Shown: one piece after another, positions 33,555-42,369 of the stretch
Layout of the letters: the number at the start of each line of letters is the position of its first letter
How positions within the stretch are numbered: the first letter of the stretch is position 1
NCBI GenBank assembly: GCA_030525945.1
Contig: JAUNDT010000007.1
Location: 1 to 64,000 of the forward strand
Source of the DNA: Coriobacteriaceae bacterium
GTDB taxonomy: Bacteria > Actinomycetota > Coriobacteriia > Coriobacteriales > Coriobacteriaceae
Length of the DNA: 64,000 bases
Direction: 5' to 3'
Made by a program: the position numbers and the translations under genes
Notes under the pieces: generated by a model
What the model was told of the DNA's origin: nothing
Databases searched by the model: none
Seen by the model: only the letters and a program-made list of their open reading frames with translations

Positions 33555-35153
33555 ATGCTGGGCATGAAAACTTTTGAGAACATAATGAGGGTGCAGGCGG
33601 GCGAGGGCCTGCGTGAGGGTGCCGATGCGGGCGACGACCTGCTCAAGGGTGCCGATGAGGATGCCGACGCGGCTGCCGATCTGGATGCCGATGCGGATTT
33701 CCGTCGCGGCCTCGACGCGTTTTTGACCAAGGCCGGCTACGCGACCACGTGGCGCGTGGAGCAGGTTCTCAAGGTCTCAGATTTTGAAACAACCGAATTG
33801 GTGACGGGCGAGCCCGAGCTTGGGCGCGCGGGCCGCTACGTGCGCAAACGCATCGACGCGTCGTCGGGTGCGGGCTCGGCGTACCGTGCGCTGTGGGACG
33901 CCCAGCGGGAGGGGCGCTGCCCCGTGTGCGTTCCGCGGCTGGTGGAGCTCGGCTCGGTGGGTGACGAGCTCACGGTGGTCATGGAATTCGTGGAGGGCGC
34001 GACGGTCGATCGACTTGTGGCCGCACTGGGTTCGGGCGAGTCGACGGCGGGCGTCGTTATGCCGGCGCTTTGCGAGGCGGTCGCTCAGCTGCACGAGTGC
34101 TTCGACCCGCCGCTTATCCACCGTGACCTCAAGCCCTCGAACGTGATTATGCGCGACGGCTCGCCGGTCATTATCGACTTTGGTTCCGCGCGGCAATGGC
34201 GGGACGGCGCCGAGGCCGACACCGCGCATTTTCTCACCCGCTGCTACGCCCCGCCGGAGCAGTTCGGCTTTGGGCAGACCGACGTGCGCAGCGATGTGTA
34301 CGCGCTGGGCAAGATGCTCTACTTTTGCGTGACGGGGCAAAACCCGCCGAACGTGTGCGATGCTGCGGCGTGCGAGAAGGCGGGGCTGGGGCGAGAGATT
34401 GCCGAGATTGTTTGCCGTGCCTGCGCTTTCGATCCCGGCGTGCGCTACGGCAGCGCGCGTGAGCTGGGGGAGGCGGTTGCGCGCGTGGTTGCCGGGCTTC
34501 GGCACCCGGCAGCGGCTGGACTCCTGACGATGAGGCGACCAGCGGCAGCGGAACACACGCCGGCAGGACATGCGATGCCGCTGGAGCGTCTGGCGACAGC
34601 AGGACATGCGGCGGCGGAGCGTCTGGCGACGGCGGGGCAGCCGGCACCAGCGAAGTGCTCAGCGGCAGGGCATGATCCCCAGGCGCAGTCGGGAAACGTC
34701 GACCGCGCATCGACGGGCTCGGCAGCGCCGACAACGGCACCAGCAGCCGCGTCCGCGCGCGCAACCGCGGCCGCAAGCGAGCCGTCGCAACACCCCTCCA
34801 GCTCATCAATCCGGCCACGCCCGCGGCTCGTGCATTGGCTCTGCTGCACTTGGAATCTCCTGCTTTTGGTGGACTACGCGGTAATTGTTATGGGCTCGAT
34901 ATGGGCGATCGCCGCCCCCAACGCGCATGATGCCCTACTGCCGCTGTGGTTCAGGGTTTTCGAGTACGTGGGCGTTGGCATGGTGTCAACGGGTGCGGTC
35001 ATCTATTTGCTGATGAACAAGCGCGCTCTGCGCGAGAGCGTGCCGGCGCTGGCTCAGGCGGGAAGCCGCAGGTGGCTCGTGTTCGCGCTCGCAGCGGTTA
35101 CCGTTGGCGTCGGTATCCCCATGCTCATGGGAATGGCTGCGGGCCTGATATAA
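33555..35153 (+). CDS. Membrane serine/threonine protein kinase
   Basis: 532 residues. The kinase core has IHRDLKPSNVIM, VIIDFGSAR and CYAPPEQFGFGQTDVRSDVYA, so it is likely active. The Gly-rich loop is poorly kept. An acidic Ala/Asp repeat lies near the N-terminus. A linker of about 110 residues rich in Ala and Pro, with repeated RLATAGHA-like units, joins the kinase to three C-terminal membrane segments, so the kinase faces the cytoplasm. ATG 33555 and ATG 33564 are equally possible starts. The upstream HTH gene is probably in the same operon. Confidence 0.85.
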   Translation: MLGMKTFENIMRVQAGEGLREGADAGDDLLKGADEDADAAADLDADADFRRGLDAFLTKAGYATTWRVEQVLKVSDFETTELVTGEPELGRAGRYVRKRIDASSGAGSAYRALWDAQREGRCPVCVPRLVELGSVGDELTVVMEFVEGATVDRLVAALGSGESTAGVVMPALCEAVAQLHECFDPPLIHRDLKPSNVIMRDGSPVIIDFGSARQWRDGAEADTAHFLTRCYAPPEQFGFGQTDVRSDVYALGKMLYFCVTGQNPPNVCDAAACEKAGLGREIAEIVCRACAFDPGVRYGSARELGEAVARVVAGLRHPAAAGLLTMRRPAAAEHTPAGHAMPLERLATAGHAAAERLATAGQPAPAKCSAAGHDPQAQSGNVDRASTGSAAPTTAPAAASARATAAASEPSQHPSSSSIRPRPRLVHWLCCTWNLLLLVDYAVIVMGSIWAIAAPNAHDALLPLWFRVFEYVGVGMVSTGAVIYLLMNKRALRESVPALAQAGSRRWLVFALAAVTVGVGIPMLMGMAAGLI

Positions 35154-35165
35154 GCCCGCGGCAAT

Positions 35166-35203
35166 AAAAAAGCGCCCGGCCCCACTCAACAGGGGCTGGG
35201 CGC
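35166..35203 (-). terminator. Terminator of the helicase gene (minus strand)
   Basis: On the minus strand GCGCCCAGCCCC pairs with GGGGCCGGGCGC (one wobble) and runs into TTTTTT. It lies between the convergent kinase and helicase genes, and serves the helicase. The 240 bp between it and the helicase stop holds GCCGCAGCCGGC repeats and no gene. Confidence 0.75.
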
Positions 35204-35442
35204 CTTGAGGTTTGAAATGCGATCCGGGCCGCGCTGATTCCCGTGGCGTCCGTGCACCGGTGCGCGCCACCCAGCCGCAGCCGGCGAGACCGCCCGGCCG
35301 CAGCCGGCACAGTGCCGAGCAGCTGGCACGCCAGCGCGCAGTGCCGTAGTGCCGTTGACGCTGTCCACCCTTCAACGCCGGATCGCGTGCGCCGGCGCGC
35401 GCCGACCGACCGTAGTCGGCACGACCGCCCAACGCGCAGCGG

Positions 35443-38310
35443 CTAGATCAGTTCCTCAAACGAGCCGGCGCGGTAGTTCTTGAACACGATGCCGTCGCCG
35501 TCTTGCGTGGCATCCAGGTCCACGTCGGCCATGATGCCAAAGTCGTGGTCGCCGTCCGAGTCGTGAAACACCTGGTGAACGTGCCAAACGTGGTCAGTGA
35601 GCTCATCGGCCTCGTCGATTTTAAGGAACGCCGCCGACCGCGCATCGCCGTCGGTGAGCAGGTCCTCGTGCGCGTCGTAGAACGCGTCGAGCACACGACT
35701 CCAGCGGAACTCGCCAAAGCCCCAGTCCTCGTCCAGCGCCCCGAGGTCGCCGGCGCGGTCGCGCGCGGCCAGGCGCACACGCTGGAACAGGGCATTGCGC
35801 ACCATGAGCGTCATGCCGCGACGATCGGCGACCACCGTATCGGAGCGCTTGAGCGGCGCTGCCCCAGGCGCGGCGCCGGCGTTCTCCCACTCGTCCACTA
35901 GGCTCGAGTCGACCGAGCGCACAACCAGGCCCAACCAGGCCACGATGTCGTCGAGCTCCTCGGTGCGGCGCTCAACGGGAATGGTTCGGTCGAGCGAGCG
36001 GTACGCCTCGGTGAGATAGCGTAGCAAGATGCCCTCGCAGCGCGCGATTTTGTACTGCGCGATGTAGCTCTTAAAGTCGCAGCCCGTTTCGAGCATGTCG
36101 CGCAGGACCGACTTGGGGCTGAGCTCGTAGTCGTTCGCCCACGGGACCTGCGCGCAGTACGTGGCGAACGCGACGTCGAGCATCTCCTCGAGGGGCTTGG
36201 GGTAGCTGACGTCCTCAAGGCGGTCGAGGCGCTCCTCAAAATCGACGCCCTCGGCCTTCATGGCGCTCATGGCCGCGTCGCGGGCGCGGCGCTCCTGGGC
36301 GCGCAGGATTTGCTTGGGGTCCTCCAGCGTGGCCTCGACCATGGAGATGAGGTCGAGCGTGTAGCCGGGGTCTTCCGGGTCGAGCAGTTCGAGCGCGGCG
36401 AGCAGGAACGGAGAGAGCGGCTGGTCGAGGGCGAAATCCTCGGGCAGGTCGACCGTGAGATAGTACGACGCGGGCCCGTCGAGCGGGTGGCTGGCGGCGG
36501 GCGCGGCGTGGCTGTGTGCGGCGCCTTCGTCGCTGGCCGCGTGGGCGTGCTCTTCGTCCGCATCGTCCTCGCGCGCATCGGCGGCGCGCAGGGCGTCCAG
36601 GTTCGCCGGCGGCGTGGTGAGGGAGACGCTCGGCAGCGATCCGGCGGCCGGCGTCGCGGCACCGATGCCCGCATTCGCAGCGGCTCCCTCCTCGCCCTCC
36701 GCCTCGCGCACAACAACGCCGGCGTCGATCAGGGTTGCAAAGATTTCTGCGGCGCGCAGCTTGAGTTTGGCTTTTTCCTCGGGCGTCTGCAGCGATGCGT
36801 CGATGAGCTCAGGCACGCGCTGCCAGGCGTCGCCGCCCTGCTCTACCTCGGCGAGCACCATGGAGTGCGTGATGCGCAGGCGCGGCTTGAGCATCTCGGG
36901 CTCGCTTTCGATGAGGCGCGTGAACGTGTCCTCGTTCCAGGTTACGAACCCCTCGGGCGGGCGCTTCTTCTTGAGCTTCTTCGTCTTTTTGGGGTCGCCC
37001 ATGGCTTTGAGCTCTGCCTTGTGGTTCTCGATCTCGAACTCCGGCGCCTCGGCGATCACGACGCCCTCGGTGTCGAAGCCGGAGCGGCCCGCGCGACCGG
37101 CAATCTGGTGGAACTCGCGCGAGCGTAGGCGGCGCTGCTTACGGCCGTCGAACTTGGTGAGGCCGGTGAGCAGCACGGTGTGGATAGGCACGTTGATGCC
37201 CACGCCCAGGGTGTCGGTGCCGCAGATGACGGGCAGCAGGCCCTGCTGGGCGAGCTTTTCCACTAGCAGGCGGTAGCGCGGTAGCATGCCGGCGTGGTGC
37301 AGGCCCACGCCGCTCGAGATGAGGTGCTTGAGCGTTTTGCCGAACGCGGTGGTGAAGCGCCCGCCCTTGATGGCCTCTTTGATGGCTTCGCGCTGCTCTT
37401 TGGTGGCAACGCCGTAACTGGCGAGCGAGCGCGCCGATTGCAGCGCGGCGTCCTGCGAGAAGTGCACGATGTACAACGGAGAGTCGCCCTGGCGAAGCGC
37501 CAGCTCAACGGTGCCTTCGAGCGCGGTTTTGACGTACTCGTAGGAAAGCGGGATGGGGCGCGGGGCGTCGGCGATGAGTTCGAGGTCGCGGCCAGTGGTG
37601 CGGGTGAGCGTGTCGCCGATGGCGGTCATGTCACCGGGTGTGGCGCTCATGAGCAGGAACTGGGCATGGGGCAGTGTAAGCAGCGGGACCTGCCAGGCCC
37701 AGCCGCGGTCGGGGTCGGAGAAGAAGTGGAACTCGTCCATGGCAACGCAGCCGACATCGGTGTTTTCGCCTTCGCGCAGCGCCTGGTTTGCGAGGATCTC
37801 GGCGGTGCAGCAGATGACGGGGGCGCTTGTGTTGATGTGCGAGTCGCCGGTGATCATGCCGACGTTGTCGCGGCCAAGGACATCGACCAGGTAGAAGAAC
37901 TTTTCGCTTACGAGGGCTTTGATGGGCGCCGTGTAGTAGGCGCGCTGACCGCTTGCCATGGCCATGAACATCATGCCCAGGGCGACGAGCGACTTGCCCG
38001 AGCCGGTGGGCGTGCCCAAGATAACGTTGCTACCTGCGGCAAGGGCGAACAGGGCGTCCTCTTGGTGGGGCCAGGGCTCGATGTTGCGCGCGGCGATCCA
38101 GTCGACGAAGCGCTCGTAGGCTTCCTCGGGCGTGAGCCAGGGGTCTAGCTCGGGGGATTGGTCGGCGGTTTCACCTGCGTCTATAAGGGTGCCGTGGTCT
38201 GCGGCGTCTGGCTCGGGCTCCCACCAGCTTGGGGCCAGCGACCCGAGAGAGCCGTGGGCAAAGGGGTCAAATGTGCCCTGCGAGCTGGGATTGTTGGTAT
38301 TGTCCTGCAT
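35443..38310 (-). CDS. Ski2-like DEAD/DEAH-box helicase with DUF3516 C-terminus
   Basis: 955 residues. ATP-dependent RNA/DNA helicase of the Ski2/Mtr4 type found in Actinobacteria. Seen: motif I TPTGSGKSLVALG (near 99), motif II MDEFHFF, motif III SATPGDM, motif VI QIAGRAGRSGF, then a C-terminal DUF3516 region (GFVTWNEDTFTRLIESEPEM onward). A segment of about 95 residues rich in Ala, Glu and His (AAANAGIGAATPAAGS and following) interrupts the C-terminal region. ATG 38310 was chosen with a weak site upstream; TTG/ATG codons up to 38343 are possible. It stands alone and ends at a good terminator. The likely role is RNA turnover. Confidence 0.87.
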   Translation of the reverse strand: MQDNTNNPSSQGTFDPFAHGSLGSLAPSWWEPEPDAADHGTLIDAGETADQSPELDPWLTPEEAYERFVDWIAARNIEPWPHQEDALFALAAGSNVILGTPTGSGKSLVALGMMFMAMASGQRAYYTAPIKALVSEKFFYLVDVLGRDNVGMITGDSHINTSAPVICCTAEILANQALREGENTDVGCVAMDEFHFFSDPDRGWAWQVPLLTLPHAQFLLMSATPGDMTAIGDTLTRTTGRDLELIADAPRPIPLSYEYVKTALEGTVELALRQGDSPLYIVHFSQDAALQSARSLASYGVATKEQREAIKEAIKGGRFTTAFGKTLKHLISSGVGLHHAGMLPRYRLLVEKLAQQGLLPVICGTDTLGVGINVPIHTVLLTGLTKFDGRKQRRLRSREFHQIAGRAGRSGFDTEGVVIAEAPEFEIENHKAELKAMGDPKKTKKLKKKRPPEGFVTWNEDTFTRLIESEPEMLKPRLRITHSMVLAEVEQGGDAWQRVPELIDASLQTPEEKAKLKLRAAEIFATLIDAGVVVREAEGEEGAAANAGIGAATPAAGSLPSVSLTTPPANLDALRAADAREDDADEEHAHAASDEGAAHSHAAPAASHPLDGPASYYLTVDLPEDFALDQPLSPFLLAALELLDPEDPGYTLDLISMVEATLEDPKQILRAQERRARDAAMSAMKAEGVDFEERLDRLEDVSYPKPLEEMLDVAFATYCAQVPWANDYELSPKSVLRDMLETGCDFKSYIAQYKIARCEGILLRYLTEAYRSLDRTIPVERRTEELDDIVAWLGLVVRSVDSSLVDEWENAGAAPGAAPLKRSDTVVADRRGMTLMVRNALFQRVRLAARDRAGDLGALDEDWGFGEFRWSRVLDAFYDAHEDLLTDGDARSAAFLKIDEADELTDHVWHVHQVFHDSDGDHDFGIMADVDLDATQDGDGIVFKNYRAGSFEELI

Positions 38311-38752
38311 CGGTATCCGATCTTTCGAGTTTCGTTGTTTCATTATGACCCAATGCGGCGCGCGCTGGCGTTGCTGGCCAGGTTTGTATTCGGCTGCGGT
38401 GGTTGGTTGTGTTGGCGCGGCGGAGCTTTCGAGCTGTAGGGCTGCAACCAGGCGGGTGTGGCGGTGGTTGGCTGTTTTGGTGCAGGTGTGCTTTGACTGG
38501 CGGGCGTTTGGTTGTACAGGTGTTGCTGGCTGGCGCGGTGGCGTTTAGGGCAGATGGCGTTTTGGTGCGTGGGGGCGGTTGCGTTTAGGTGCGCTAACGC
38601 GATGCAGTTGGACGCAGGCGATGGCCCAAAAACCGTTCAGGATTGGTAAAAGCCTCAATATCGTGGACGCGCACGATGCCGGTGTCCTTTGGATGGCCAG
38701 AGGCCTAGATTTCACGCGCCAAACGAGGCGGCTCACCGTTCACATGCGCGAA

Positions 38753-38963
38753 GATGATCAAAACACCCGAATATTGCGCAATCGGAACGGGGTTGATGCG
38801 CATGCATACGCTTTGTGCGGCTTCATTTGGGGGACGCCCAATGAAATCAGGGGATGTCGGCGCCAAATGGCGCCGACATCCCCTGATTTTTAAAGTAAAC
38901 CCTGTCGATTTGAGCTACGCGGACAGTTGCAATAGCGCAATATTCGGGTATTTTGACCATCAC
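38753..38963. repeat. Inverted pair of GGTCAAA repeats (copy 3)
   Basis: GATCAAAACACCC and AATATTGCGCAAT (38756-38782) face GCGCAATATTC, GGGTATTTTGACC (38935-38959). The two ends pair better than in the other copies. The interior (about 150 bp) contains the perfect hairpin at 38844-38889. Confidence 0.65.
38844..38892. terminator. Perfect 21-bp hairpin, terminator-like
   Basis: AAATCAGGGGATGTCGGCG and CC (38844-38864) is exactly mirrored at 38869-38889 around the loop AAAT, followed by TTTAAA. It could end transcription in either direction, or be a decoration of the repeat element that contains it. Confidence 0.55.
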
Positions 38964-39034
38964 ACCAAATCTGAATCTTGGTCAGCCTGGCACGGCTAAA
39001 AATCTATGCAACACAAAGGCAAATACCAGGGCAT

Positions 39035-39898
39035 TTATGCATTCTGCTTGCGAGCCATGCGCTCACGGCGATTTCTAAGATTGTCAATCGCGTAACTCAT
39101 GCCGTACGGGATGTACTCGCTTTCAAAAAGGTCTTCGGGCAGATAGTCCATGAGGCTTTGGGGCAGGTCAAGTGCCTCCTGCAGCTGTTCGGGCGTCGCT
39201 GGGTTCGATGTCGGCGTGGCGTAGATGGCGTTGACCGTTGCCCCCTGCGCGGTCAGGCGGGCCTCGTATTCGGTGACGGGCTGCTCCGGATGTGCGGCGC
39301 GGTCATCGTTAGTGGCGCAGTGGATGGTCCAGCCCAGCGTTCGGAACTGCGGAACTGAAAACTGCCACAGGGGCCTGCTGTCCGTTCGAAGCGCGACAAC
39401 GGCATCGGGCGCGAGAAGCGGCCGGTAGCCTTCGAGATGCGCGGCAGAGGTGAGACGCAGGTGCGCGTGTCGGCGCTTGGGGTGCGGCGTGGGAAAGTTG
39501 ATCGAGATGGCGTTGAGCTCACCAGGGGCAAAGATCCGATCGAGCTTGGCTGCGTCTCCCGGGATGATGAGGGCGTTCTTGATGCCCTCATCCAAGATGA
39601 GCTGCGCCGCGTGGACCACGCACACGGGCTCGCTGTCCATGCCGATAAACAGGGTATCGGGATGACGCTTTGCCATGGCGGCGATGTAGGCGCCTTTGCC
39701 GCAACCCAAATCGAGATGGACACGCACAAAGCGAGTGCCTGCGGTCGCGGGGCTATTCGCGCCGTCCCGCTGCCCGCAAAGCGGCCAGCAGGCTTCGGCC
39801 CAACGGCCCCGGTAAGCGGGGGCGTTGGTTTCGATGGCGTCGGCCGCGCGCTCAATGCGCTGGTCAAGGACAAAGTTCTTGGGCATGCGTGCGTGCAT
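39035..39898 (-). CDS. trmB: TrmB-like tRNA (guanine-N7)-methyltransferase
   Basis: 287 residues. SAM-binding motif LDLGCGKGAYIAAMA and IGMDSE fit TrmB, which makes m7G46 in tRNA. The active-region motif reads NFPTPHPKRRHAHLRLT, where typical TrmB has F-P-D-P-W-P-K-x-R-H, so the usual Asp and Trp are changed. A loop of about 25 residues (CGQRDGANSPATAG) precedes the SAM motif. Activity is therefore likely but not certain. It is followed upstream, on the same strand, by the Trm9-like gene and, divergently, by Elp3, so tRNA modification is the local theme. The start follows GGGAGA. Confidence 0.82.
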   Translation of the reverse strand: MHARMPKNFVLDQRIERAADAIETNAPAYRGRWAEACWPLCGQRDGANSPATAGTRFVRVHLDLGCGKGAYIAAMAKRHPDTLFIGMDSEPVCVVHAAQLILDEGIKNALIIPGDAAKLDRIFAPGELNAISINFPTPHPKRRHAHLRLTSAAHLEGYRPLLAPDAVVALRTDSRPLWQFSVPQFRTLGWTIHCATNDDRAAHPEQPVTEYEARLTAQGATVNAIYATPTSNPATPEQLQEALDLPQSLMDYLPEDLFESEYIPYGMSYAIDNLRNRRERMARKQNA

Positions 39899-39943
39899 GG
39901 TCGATGTCTCCCGTGGGTGAGAAGGGCGCTTGCTGGAGGTATT

Positions 39944-40996
39944 CTACCGAAGTCCCGATGCGACTCCATCTCCGCCGCAATCTACGCGCTTAAGCACCAC
40001 GTATCGGTTGAGGTCGTCGGACGCTCCGTCGGCGGAGAAGCGCGCAACCTCCTGGGCGCGCGGTGCGACGGAGGCAACGAGGGCGTCAATCTCGCTCTCG
40101 GTAAAGTGGTGGCAGTAGCGCAAGGGCGAAGGGTCGCTCTGCCATCCGAGAAAATGGTCGTGTTGGTCGAGCTGGGTGAGGTCGATCGCGGGGAAGGTTG
40201 GAGATTCGTTGATGCGCCTGTCCTCGATTTCGCGCACGCAGAGGTCGCGTGGGAGATGGGTGTCCTGGAACGCAGCGCTGTTGCTGGAATCGCTTGAGCT
40301 GCGTGTGGTGTCCCCGCGTGCGAGCTGGTCGGCGCGACGGGCTTTGCGGGCGAGTCGTTCGTCGTGCATGAACTGCCAAAACGAGACAACGATGAGACCA
40401 TGCGGCGAAGTGCGATCGACGAGTTCCGCAAGTATGCGCTGTCGCAGATCGTAGCTGGGAATATGATGCATGAACCCAAAGCAGACGCTGAGGCTGCAGG
40501 CGGGCACGTCTTCGAAGGCCGGGCGACCGGCGAGGGCACGCTGCAGGACATCAACCTCGTGATACGTGACCCCGACTTGGGCGAGCGCTTCTGTGGGGGC
40601 GAGGGCGGTGCAGCTGTCTACGGCATGGAAAGCGAATGCGGTGCTGGGGAACTCGGCCGACAAGAACTGCTCGAAACGCATGTTGCCACACGCGAGGTCG
40701 AGCACGCGGGGGTCGAGGGCTCCCCAGGGGGATGCGGGCGCCGAGCCGGGGCCGTTGGTCTCGGGGCCCGGTGCGCCGCCCGCCCGATCATCTGAACGGA
40801 TGGGGACTGATACCTGGGATGCCGTCTGCTTTGATATCGGGTTTTCGCACGGGTCATGCGCCTGCGTTTTCAGCAGTTGGGCCAGCTTTCGCCAGCCGTT
40901 CCAAGGGGCCGAGCGCGTGGCCGAAAAAGACGCGGCGTGCTCGGTGTAAAAACGGTTGTTAAGCGCGATGAGCGCCTCGATGGTCGTTGTTTCCAT
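39944..40996 (-). CDS. Trm9-like SAM-dependent methyltransferase
   Basis: 350 residues. The order NRFYTEHAASFSATRSAPW, VLDLACGNMRFEQFL, SVCFGFMHHIPS, VVSFWQFMHDERL and DHFLGW, RYCHHFTESEI follows eukaryotic Trm9/ALKBH8, which methylate carboxymethyl-uridine at tRNA position 34. An Ala/Gly/Pro-rich insert of about 50 residues (43-92) separates the first helices from the SAM motif; family members lack it. ATG 40996 follows AAGGGAGG. The gene is on the opposite strand to Elp3 (42370), the enzyme that makes the precursor base. The pairing supports a wobble-uridine role, but direct family evidence in bacteria is limited. Confidence 0.72.
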   Translation of the reverse strand: METTTIEALIALNNRFYTEHAASFSATRSAPWNGWRKLAQLLKTQAHDPCENPISKQTASQVSVPIRSDDRAGGAPGPETNGPGSAPASPWGALDPRVLDLACGNMRFEQFLSAEFPSTAFAFHAVDSCTALAPTEALAQVGVTYHEVDVLQRALAGRPAFEDVPACSLSVCFGFMHHIPSYDLRQRILAELVDRTSPHGLIVVSFWQFMHDERLARKARRADQLARGDTTRSSSDSSNSAAFQDTHLPRDLCVREIEDRRINESPTFPAIDLTQLDQHDHFLGWQSDPSPLRYCHHFTESEIDALVASVAPRAQEVARFSADGASDDLNRYVVLKRVDCGGDGVASGLR

Positions 40997-41269
40997 GTTC
41001 CTCCCTTGGCTCATATTGTAGTTTGTACGGCCGTGGAGTCCGCGCAGGGCGAGCGCGGAAACGACTGCCGGCGATTTTCGCTACGCGGATTGCCAGGGGC
41101 TTTGCTGTGGATGAGTGCTGGAGGATTTGCCGCGGACGAATCTCGGAGGTCACGCTGCATTGCCAGCCTCGGCGGACGTAATGCAGGCAGAGGGCCTGGC
41201 AGCCCCACTGCTACCTGCCACCGCTGTCGTCCTGCTGCTTATGACGCCGCCGCAGCTCTGTAGCGGGCG

Positions 41270-41420
41270 TCGTCTGCCGAGGCTCTGTTGCAAGCGGCGT
41301 CGCTATGGCTCTGTTGCGGATGCTGGCTGGCGTGGCCTTGTTGCTGCGGGCGATGCGGTTCCGTTGCAAATATCGGCCCGCGTGGTCAAATCGGCTCGCG
41401 ACTGGGGCTCCTGGATGATG
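41270..41420. repeat. Degenerate ~27-bp repeats (GGCTCTGTTGC units)
   Basis: About four units beginning GGCTCTGTTGC or GGCCTTGTTGC follow one another every 23-27 bp. They lead into GGTCAAATCGGC at 41378, another GGTCAAA site. Confidence 0.45.
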
Positions 41421-41456
41421 CTTAGGGTGCCAAAGCGAGCTATTTAGAGCGGGTGA

Positions 41457-41546
41457 TGGTCAAATTGCCCTACGACTGGGTGTATTTCGGTTTTGTTGCG
41501 CCACGCGAGGATGCTGAAAAGGCCCAGTCGTAGGGCAATTTGACCA
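41457..41546. repeat. Perfect 24-bp inverted pair (TGGTCAAATTGCCC type)
   Basis: TGGTCAAATTGCCCTACGAC and TGGG (41457-41480) is exactly mirrored at 41523-41546, with about 42 bp between. It begins with the same GGTCAAA as the three longer elements but then differs. Further TTTGACC sites follow within 150 bp. Confidence 0.7.
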
Positions 41547-42002
41547 CGGCGCGCTTCCGATGCGCCGTTTGAGGATCCTTGGGCCCGGTTGTTTTGCCCA
41601 GTCACGCGCTGTTTTGACCATAGGGCGCCCCCGAAATGATCTTCTCGGGCGCGGGTCATGTTTGTTTGACCCAACCGCACGTCAATTTGACCGTAACGCT
41701 CGAACGTCCGTAAGGCGTGATGTGTATTAATTTACCGCGGGCGTTAAAAGCAGCGAAGCCAACGTTCAGACAACGAGTCGCGGCAGACGGCCTGGCGCGG
41801 CGAGCGGCTGGACAAAGTGAACGGTGGGAGGGTAAAACCAATCTTAATGGTGGGCACATGAGGACGGATAAACCAATCTAAAAGATAGGTAAATGAGAGC
41901 CATATTGAACCTGGCGGCCACATTGTGGCCGGTGGCACATTGCGCTCTGCGGCTGTATTACGCCCAACTGCCTTGCGCCCAACTGCCGAATTGTTGCTGG
42001 AT

Positions 42003-42240
42003 GCCGCGTTGACCTAGCGGTCGCATGTTACCCAGGGCTGAGTTTTGTCGAGGGCGCATTTCACCCCTGGTCCGTTTTGCCTGTCTGCCGCATTTTGCCC
42101 GGGGCGTACATTGCCCGGGGACGCATCTAACCCAGGGCCACGTTTCACCCGGGCTCTTTTTATCTGAACCTGGCTTTTGCCTAGGGACCCGCTTTGCCAG
42201 GAATCGCGTTTCGCTGTTGGACCCGGCGGAAGGTGCGCGG
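42003..42240. repeat. Degenerate 17-20 bp tandem array
   Basis: On the minus strand about ten units of the type CAAAATGCGGCCCCGGG follow one another. It is comparable to the array at 1330-1566. The frame of elp3 stays open through it, but the real start is downstream at 42370. Confidence 0.55.
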
Positions 42241-42369
42241 TGTGGGCGTGCGGCCGGGACGCAGCAAACCTGGACACGGAAAACCAATCAAAAAGATTGG
42301 CAGTCCGCCGCCCATGAACGCTATGCCCCGCCCACTGGCGTTAGGGCACAATGGCTTACAATCTCCCAC

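Larger units (their letters stand above)
38311..39034. other. Repeat-rich gap upstream of the helicase gene
   Basis: About 720 bp without a gene. 38400-38600 is a G/T-rich stretch with a rough 17-18 bp period (GGCGTTTAGG and GGCGTTTTGGTGCG-like units). 38753-38963 is the third GGTCAAA inverted pair, with a perfect hairpin inside it. The helicase promoter must lie at the left end. Confidence 0.5.
40997..42369. other. Long repeat-filled intergenic region
   Basis: About 1.37 kb between the divergent Trm9-like and Elp3 genes, with no supported gene. It contains 27-bp degenerate repeats (41270-41420), a perfect 24-bp inverted pair (41457-41546), scattered TTTGACC/GGTCAAA half-sites, three AACCAATC motifs (41836, 41871, 42282) and an 18-bp tandem array. 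Both promoters must lie in it. Confidence 0.55.

Noticed and set aside
42003..42240. Possible CRISPR array
   Set aside because: The units are too short (17-20 bp), degenerate and without spacers of constant length, and no cas genes are near.
42025..42369. N-terminal extension of the Elp3 protein
   Set aside because: The extra 115 codons cross the tandem array and match no family; the conserved protein begins at ATG 42370.
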